From Ensifer sp. IC4062 (lineage in GTDB: Bacteria; Pseudomonadota; Alphaproteobacteria; Rhizobiales; Rhizobiaceae): 45,198 bases of DNA. The DNA is taken from the NCBI RefSeq assembly GCF_020193575.1, contig NZ_JADYVD010000058.1, forward strand, positions 1-45,198, written 5' to 3'. The notes below the pieces were generated by a model that searched no databases, was not told the origin of the DNA, and saw only the letters and a list, made by a program, of their open reading frames with translations. The position numbers and the translations under genes were made by a program. Shown here piece by piece: positions 40,457 to 45,198 of this stretch (within the stretch, counting starts at the first letter, position 1; the number at the start of each line of letters is the position of its first letter).

Positions 40457-41412
40457 CAGGCGATACCTCCGGCGTTGAGCCAGACCTGGGCGATCACGTG
40501 GTCGACCACGAGGGCCGAGAAGATCGCGAAAAGATAGGCAATCGAAAAGGCGAAGAGTTTCTTGGCCGGAACCATTCTCTCGTCTCCCTCCGGCATACGC
40601 AGGACTCCGATGGAATACCAAACGAAGCCCAGGCCCATGACAGTGGCGAACGCCCCATAGCCGAGGCTCGCGAAACCGAGCAAGGTGGGACAGATCCCGA
40701 TAAGAGCGGTCAGGACGGCGTAGATGACGATCTGCTTCTTCGTCGTCCCCTCACCGCAGACGTTGGGCATCATCGGCACGCCGACGGCACCATAGTCCCG
40801 CATCTTAAACAGGGCCAGCGCCCAGAAGTGGGCCGGCGTCCAGAGGAAGGTGATGAGAAAAAGCACAATGCTTTCGATCGACAGACCGCCGGTCACACAG
40901 GCCCAACCGATCATCGGCGGGAAGGCTCCTGCAGCACCGCCGATAACGATGTTCTGCGGCGTCGAGCGCTTCAGCCACATGGTGTAGATCACGGCGTAGA
41001 AGAAAATCGTAAAGGCGAGCAACCCGGCTGCGAGCCAATTAACGGCGAGCCCGAGGATGATCACGGAAAATGCTGACAGCGTCAGGCCGAAGGCGAGCGC
41101 CTCTTCAGGCAGGATCTTGCCGGCGGGAATTGGACGCTTCGCGGTCCGGCTCATCACCGCATCGATATCGGCGTCATACCACATGTTCAGCGCACCGGAG
41201 GCTCCGGCGCCGACGGCAATGCACAGGATGGCGATAAAGCCGATAAACGGATTAATTTGTCCTGGCGCAAGGACGAGCCCGGCAAACGCGGTAAAGACGA
41301 CAAGCGACATGACGCGCGGCTTCAGAAGCTCGAAGTAATCGCGCGCAGAGGCCTCGGACAGGCGCGGTGCGCCTTCCATGCCAACTGCTTCGTGATTGTC
41401 GATGAGCGTCAT
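40456..41412 (-). CDS. ctaB: Protoheme IX farnesyltransferase (heme O synthase)
   Basis: 318 residues, UbiA superfamily with about nine membrane helices. It adds a farnesyl group to heme b to give heme O, the precursor of heme A. The substrate-binding Asp motif is NMWYDADIDAVMSRTAKRPIP; the second Asp-containing loop is LFKMRDYGAVGVPMMPN. The start is ATG 41412 with AAGGA upstream; the frame continues to 41571, but that part overlaps ctaD and is not credible. It is placed 98 bases after ctaD. Confidence 0.96.
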   Translation of the reverse strand: MTLIDNHEAVGMEGAPRLSEASARDYFELLKPRVMSLVVFTAFAGLVLAPGQINPFIGFIAILCIAVGAGASGALNMWYDADIDAVMSRTAKRPIPAGKILPEEALAFGLTLSAFSVIILGLAVNWLAAGLLAFTIFFYAVIYTMWLKRSTPQNIVIGGAAGAFPPMIGWACVTGGLSIESIVLFLITFLWTPAHFWALALFKMRDYGAVGVPMMPNVCGEGTTKKQIVIYAVLTALIGICPTLLGFASLGYGAFATVMGLGFVWYSIGVLRMPEGDERMVPAKKLFAFSIAYLFAIFSALVVDHVIAQVWLNAGGIA

Positions 41413-41510
41413 GTCTGGTCCTTGAAATTGCTGCGGCCATGGCAGCCGCATTCTGCCGGCAGGCCGGCGGGGTGAAGCCGCCGGAACCGGCGGCTTCTGT
41501 TCGTTCCCCG

Positions 41511-43199
41511 TCACTTGATCCGCGGGAGCTGTTCCCACTGGTGGAACGGCGGCGGCGACGAGAGCTGCCATTCGAGCGTGTTCGCGCCCTCACCCCACGG
41601 ATTGTCGCCAGCAACGCGCTTGCGCGCAAAGGCTTCAGCGACACCGAAGAGGAAGATGAGCACGCCGACAGCGGCGATGTAGGAGCCGTAGGACGACACC
41701 ATGTTCCAGCCGGCGTAAGCATCCGGATAGTCGATGTAGCGGCGCGGCATACCTGCGAGGCCGAGGAAGTGCTGCGGGAAGAAGATCAGATTCACGCCAA
41801 TGAACATGACCCAGAAATGCAGCTTGCCGATGAATTCCGAGTACATGTAGCCGGTCATCTTCGGGAACCAATAGTACCAGGCGGCGAAGATCGCGAAGAC
41901 AGCGCCGAGCGACAGCACGTAGTGGAAGTGAGCTACCACGTAGTAGGTGTCATGCAGCGCACGATCGAGACCCGCATTGGCGAGCTGAACGCCGGTAACG
42001 CCGCCGACCGTGAAGAGGAAGATGAAGCCGATCGCCCAGACCATCGGCGTCGTGAAGCGGATCGAACCGCCCCACATCGTCGCGATCCAGGAGAAGATCT
42101 TCACGCCGGTCGGAACCGCAATGACCATCGTCGCGAAGACGAAGTAACGCTGGGTGTCGAGCGACATGCCGACCGTATACATGTGGTGCGCCCACACGAT
42201 GAAGCCTACCGCGCCGATCGCGACCATGGCGTAGGCCATGCCGAGATAACCGAAGATCGGCTTGCGCGCGAAGGTCGATACGATGTGGCTGATGATGCCG
42301 AAGCCCGGCAGAATCAGGATGTACACTTCCGGGTGACCGAAGAACCAGAACAGATGCTGGAACAGGATCGGATCACCACCGCCCTCCGGCGCAAAGAAGG
42401 CCGTACCGAAGTTGCGGTCTGTCAGCAGCATGGTGATGCCGCCTGCGAGCACCGGCAGCGAGAGCAGGAGCAGGAAGGCAGTGATCAGCACCGACCAGGC
42501 AAAGAGCGGCATCTTGTGCAGCGTCATGCCGGGAGCGCGCATGTTGAGGATCGTAGTGATGAAGTTGATCGCACCGAGAATCGAAGACGCGCCTGCGATA
42601 TGAAGGCCGAGGATCGCCAGATCCATCGCGGGCCCAGGCATGCCGGACGTTGAGAACGGCGGATAGATCGTCCAGCCACCACCGGCGCCGTAGGCGCCGG
42701 CCGGCCCCTCCACGAACATCGACAGGAGGACGAGCAGGAACGCCGGCACGATCAGCCAGAACGAGATGTTGTTCATGCGCGGGAAAGCCATATCCGGCGC
42801 GCCGATCATGATCGGCACCATCCAGTTGGCGAAACCGCCGATGAGCGCCGGCATGACCATGAAGAAGATCATGATCAGCGCGTGCGCGGTCGTGAACACG
42901 TTGAACATGTGCTTGCCGCCGTCGATAGCAGCATCGCCCTCGAAGCCGTAGACCATCTGTGCCAGACCATGGAAGATCTGGATGCCCGGCTCCTGCAGCT
43001 CGGCGCGCATGAAGACCGACAAGGTGCCGCCGATGAGGCCGGCAACGATCGCGAACAACAGGTAGAGCGTACCGATGTCCTTGTGGTTGGTCGACAGGAA
43101 CCAGCGCTGGAAGAAGCTCAACGGCTTGTGCGCATGGTCTGCATGGGCATGATCGGAGTGATCATGCCGGTGATCGTGATGAACGGCTGTTCCAGCCAT
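41511..43199 (-). CDS. ctaD: Cytochrome c oxidase subunit I
   Basis: 562 residues, 12 helices. The catalytic subunit with heme a, heme a3 and CuB. Seen: TAHALIMIFFMVMPALIGGFANW (low-spin heme His), FFGHPEVYILILPGFGIISH (CuB His cross-linked to Tyr; proton-path Glu absent or shifted as in some family members), VWAHHMYTVG (two CuB His) and VAHFHYVLSLGAVFAI (heme a3/a His pair). The N-terminus has an unusual extension with nine His in the first 24 residues. The ATG has GGGGAG upstream. It is 20 bases after ctaC. Confidence 0.97.
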   Translation of the reverse strand: MAGTAVHHDHRHDHSDHAHADHAHKPLSFFQRWFLSTNHKDIGTLYLLFAIVAGLIGGTLSVFMRAELQEPGIQIFHGLAQMVYGFEGDAAIDGGKHMFNVFTTAHALIMIFFMVMPALIGGFANWMVPIMIGAPDMAFPRMNNISFWLIVPAFLLVLLSMFVEGPAGAYGAGGGWTIYPPFSTSGMPGPAMDLAILGLHIAGASSILGAINFITTILNMRAPGMTLHKMPLFAWSVLITAFLLLLSLPVLAGGITMLLTDRNFGTAFFAPEGGGDPILFQHLFWFFGHPEVYILILPGFGIISHIVSTFARKPIFGYLGMAYAMVAIGAVGFIVWAHHMYTVGMSLDTQRYFVFATMVIAVPTGVKIFSWIATMWGGSIRFTTPMVWAIGFIFLFTVGGVTGVQLANAGLDRALHDTYYVVAHFHYVLSLGAVFAIFAAWYYWFPKMTGYMYSEFIGKLHFWVMFIGVNLIFFPQHFLGLAGMPRRYIDYPDAYAGWNMVSSYGSYIAAVGVLIFLFGVAEAFARKRVAGDNPWGEGANTLEWQLSSPPPFHQWEQLPRIK

Positions 43200-43219
43200 G
43201 GGTCGAGCTCCCCTTACGA

Positions 43220-44104
43220 TTACTGTGCGGCGTTTGCGGCGACGTCAACGGTCTTGGCCGCGCCGTCGATGGACGCCATGAGCGCCTTGTTCGCTTCGCC
43301 GAGGTTGGTTGCAGCAGCAGCGAGCCAGGCGTCGTATTTATCCTGTGCGACTACGCGAATGGCGATCGGCATATAGGCGTGATCCTTGCCGCAGAGCTCG
43401 GAACACTGGCCATAATAGAGACCTTCGCGGTCCGCCCTGAACCAGGTTTCGTTGAGACGGCCCGGGACGGCGTCGATCTTCACACCGAAAGCCGGCATGG
43501 CAAAGGCATGGATAACGTCTGCAGCCGTCACGAGCAGGCGGACGGTCTTGCCAACGGGCACGACCACTTCGTTATCGACGGCGAGAAGGCGCGGGTACTG
43601 GACCTTGTCTTCCTTGCCGAGGCTCGCGCGATCCTCTTCCTTCATCAGCAGGCTGTCGAACGAAAGCGGATTTTCGCCGACCTCGTATTCGTACGACCAA
43701 TACCACTGGTTGCCAGTCGCCTTGACCGTCAGATCAGGATTCTGCGGCGGCGTCAGTTGCGCCGTCAGAAGCTGGAAGGACGGGATCGCGAGGAAAAGCA
43801 GAACGATAACCGGACCGACGGTCCAGATGACTTCGATCAAAGTGTTGTGGCTGGTTCTAGAAGGAACCGGGTTGGCACCTTCGCGGAATCTAACCACAAC
43901 GACAATCAGCAGGAGGAGGACCAGGAGTGTGATTGGAATGATGAACCACAGGGTATATTGTTCAAACCACGTGATTTCTTCCATGATGCCCGTCGCGGCC
44001 GACTGAAGACGCGTCTGCCATTCGACAGGCTTGTCAGCAAGGGCGCTCGAAGCAAAAAGCAGACAGGCAAGCGCTGCCAGAACTGCATAAGCCTTGTTTT
44101 TCAC
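43220..44104 (-). CDS. ctaC: Cytochrome c oxidase subunit II
   Basis: 294 residues. A cleavable signal (ending SSALADKPVEW), two membrane helices (about 40-62 and 83-105) and a periplasmic CuA domain. CuA ligands: His in DVIHAFAMPAFGVK, then YYGQCSELCGKDHAYMPI with two Cys, His and Met. No cytochrome c domain is fused, so electrons come from a separate cytochrome c. The start is GTG 44104 with GGGGAG 7 bases upstream; the TTG at 44119 overlaps that ribosome site. It heads the oxidase operon; a FixK-type box lies just upstream. Confidence 0.96.
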   Translation of the reverse strand: MKNKAYAVLAALACLLFASSALADKPVEWQTRLQSAATGIMEEITWFEQYTLWFIIPITLLVLLLLIVVVVRFREGANPVPSRTSHNTLIEVIWTVGPVIVLLFLAIPSFQLLTAQLTPPQNPDLTVKATGNQWYWSYEYEVGENPLSFDSLLMKEEDRASLGKEDKVQYPRLLAVDNEVVVPVGKTVRLLVTAADVIHAFAMPAFGVKIDAVPGRLNETWFRADREGLYYGQCSELCGKDHAYMPIAIRVVAQDKYDAWLAAAATNLGEANKALMASIDGAAKTVDVAANAAQ

Positions 44105-44124
44105 AATGTGTCTCCCCAATGCGC

Positions 44125-44138
44125 TTGATCAGGATCAA
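44125..44138. promoter_or_regulatory. FNR/FixK-type box upstream of ctaC
   Basis: TTGATCAGGATCAA, i.e. TTGAT-N4-ATCAA, a perfect match to the FNR/FixK consensus. It lies 7 bases upstream of the ctaC Shine-Dalgarno (44112-44117), too near the gene for a classic activating -41 position, which suggests repression. Confidence 0.7.
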
Positions 44139-44174
44139 ACCGAAACCGCAGAATCCCTGCGATACTGCAGCGCT

Positions 44175-44190
44175 TCAAACCACAGTTTGA
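44175..44190. promoter_or_regulatory. Inverted repeat in the ctaC/ialB divergent region
   Basis: TCAAAC-CACA-GTTTGA, with GCGC on both outer sides. It may be an operator, but it fits no consensus I know. Confidence 0.35.
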
Positions 44191-44455
44191 CCAGCGCCGC
44201 AACATCTGTCCAATCAACGCCATGCGGCATTTTTGCACAAATGCCGCTTTTCGCACAGGCGACCCTCGCGCCCGTCCGCGAATTGGGTTAGGCCTATCGC
44301 GGCCCGCGCGACTGCCAGTCTGAGATTTGCATTCCAGAGCCTGCTCGACGGGCCCAATTTCCGCCATATGGCGCTGGAATGTAGCGTGCAGGGCTTTTCA
44401 TTTATCTTCGCGCGCATCAAGAATAGCCCTGATGATTCGACGTTTTGAGGTTTAC

Positions 44456-44986
44456 ATGGGCCTGTCCCTCTTCTCCCGGCTGCCGGTTCTGGCCGCGCTC
44501 GGAATTGCCACCCTCGTCTTTCCCACCGCAAGCTTGGCCCAGCAATCCGGCGGAACGCCCGGAACGGTGAAGTCAAACCACGGCGCCTGGTCGATCGTCT
44601 GCGATCAGCCGGCGGGCGCCTCGGCTGAGCAATGCGCGCTGATGCAGAACGTCATCGCCGAGGACAGGCCGGAAGTCGGGCTTTCGGTCGTGGTCCTGAA
44701 AACCGCTGATCGCAAGGCGAAGATCCTTCGCGTTCTGGCGCCGCTCGGCGTGCTTCTGCCGAACGGCCTTGGTCTCAACGTCGATGGCAAGGATATTGGT
44801 CGCGCCTATTTCGTGCGCTGCTTCTCTGACGGATGCTATGCTGAAGTGGTGCTCGAGGACGAGCTCCTGAAGACCTTCCGTGCCGGCGCGACTGCGACAT
44901 TCATCGTTTTCCAGTCTCCGGAAGAAGGTATCGGCATCCCCGTCGATCTCAAGGGTTTCGGTGAGGGCTATGACGCCCTCCCCTGA
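44456..44986 (+). CDS. Invasion-associated locus B (IalB) family secreted protein
   Basis: 176 residues. A signal peptide (MGLSLFSRLPVLAALGIATL, cleavage after SLAQ) is followed by an IalB-type domain: GAWSIVCDQPAGASAEQCALMQNV, LRVLAPLGVLLPNGLGLNVDG and YFVRCFSDGCYAEVVLEDELL, with four Cys positioned for two disulfides, and the ending GIGIPVDLKGFGEGYDAL. The family is named for a Bartonella factor in erythrocyte invasion, but it is widespread in free-living Rhizobiales, so no virulence role is implied. The start is ATG 44456 with TTGAGG upstream; the frame to 44327 is unsupported. Confidence 0.93.
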   Translation: MGLSLFSRLPVLAALGIATLVFPTASLAQQSGGTPGTVKSNHGAWSIVCDQPAGASAEQCALMQNVIAEDRPEVGLSVVVLKTADRKAKILRVLAPLGVLLPNGLGLNVDGKDIGRAYFVRCFSDGCYAEVVLEDELLKTFRAGATATFIVFQSPEEGIGIPVDLKGFGEGYDALP

Positions 44987-45020
44987 TGTTGGGCGGTGCT
45001 GACATACGTGCTGACATCAA

Positions 45021-45049
45021 AAAAGCCGCGCTCCGAGCGCGGCTTTTTG
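45021..45049 (+). terminator. Rho-independent terminator after the IalB-like gene
   Basis: AAAAAGCCGCGCT (45021-45033), loop CCG, AGCGCGGCTTTTT (45037-45049): a perfect 13-bp stem including the A/T tracts, effective in either direction. Confidence 0.92.
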
Positions 45050-45198
45050 TTGCTGTGAACAGAGACTGCTCGTGAGCGCGACGAACAGCCCACGGCTTTC
45101 GGCGTTGACGGAATGGCAATAGCGCTGTCTTTCAGAATTTCTGCTTTGCCCGCTTTGGCATAAAATAGGTTCGGATATTGACGAGTGCTTCGGCGACC

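Larger units (their letters stand above)
44105..44455. other. Divergent intergenic region between ctaC and the IalB-like gene
   Basis: About 350 bases carrying the FixK-type box (44125-44138) and an inverted repeat (44175-44190). Promoters for both directions must be here; I cannot pick reliable -35/-10 pairs. Open frames in it have no Shine-Dalgarno and no family resemblance. Confidence 0.55.

Noticed and set aside
41439..42653. 404-residue open frame on + opposite ctaD
   Set aside because: Shadow of subunit I; composition (Arg/Glu/Asp/His-rich) is typical of the antisense of membrane-protein genes.
45050..45198. Right edge of the window
   Set aside because: Nothing recognisable after the terminator; a gene may begin beyond the edge, but no start or family is visible.

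Overview
The window looks like chromosomal DNA of an alphaproteobacterium of the order Rhizobiales, most likely Sinorhizobium/Ensifer. This rests on the high GC content, the family and order of the genes (ppdK, smc, mutY, ccrM, bioR-bioY, thrC, ctaCDBGE-surf1-ispH-thrB-rnhA), and several short palindromic intergenic elements that resemble the mosaic repeats of Sinorhizobium and Rhizobium. No phage, insertion sequence, CRISPR array, rRNA operon or plasmid replication gene is visible. The assignment comes from reading the sequence and recalling the families; no database search was possible.

Layout. 163-2871 (-) is a large membrane-anchored coiled-coil protein with internal 147-residue repeats, followed by tRNA-Gln (3162-3236, -). 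3.6-6.8 kb holds a metallo-beta-lactamase-fold hydrolase, a DUF1499 membrane protein, an unknown 128-residue protein and a small lipoprotein, separated by repeat elements. 6.9-14.8 kb (-) carries ppdK, smc, a DsbA-like lipoprotein and a DUF721 protein. mutY, a HAD phosphatase and an RTX protein run on +. ccrM (-) follows, with a possible CtrA-type site upstream. 19.4-20.9 kb is a compact module of two small ferredoxin-fold proteins (ABM and NIPSNAP) divergent from an ArsR-type regulator. 20.9-22.8 kb (-) is bioR, bioY and a Cys-rich DUF1284 gene, with three BioR-like boxes. Next come a HAD phosphatase, an orphan branched-chain amino-acid binding protein and a lipoprotein. thrC, an M16 protease, a RimJ-like acetyltransferase and a large 7TM-PAS-GGDEF-EAL protein run on +. 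AlgH/YqgE (-) is followed by a DsbD-N-like protein and a 1-Cys peroxiredoxin (+). 34.8-44.1 kb (-) is one long same-strand block: the aa3-type cytochrome c oxidase genes with their assembly factors, then ispH, thrB and rnhA. An IalB-like secreted protein (+) closes the window.

How genes work together. The cta block encodes subunits II, I and III, the heme O synthase CtaB, the small protein CoxF, the copper chaperone CtaG and the assembly factor SURF1. A perfect FNR/FixK-type palindrome sits just upstream of the ctaC ribosome binding site, which suggests oxygen control. bioR-bioY is a self-contained biotin-sensing and uptake unit, and a coupled DUF1284 gene extends it. thrC and thrB lie 8 kb apart on opposite strands. 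Most of the window is housekeeping. The observations most worth following are the BioR/DUF1284 unit, the ArsR-NIPSNAP-ABM module, the FixK-like box at ctaC, the degenerate GGDQF/EAL protein with an intact RxxD motif, the repeat-built coiled-coil protein and the mosaic palindromes.
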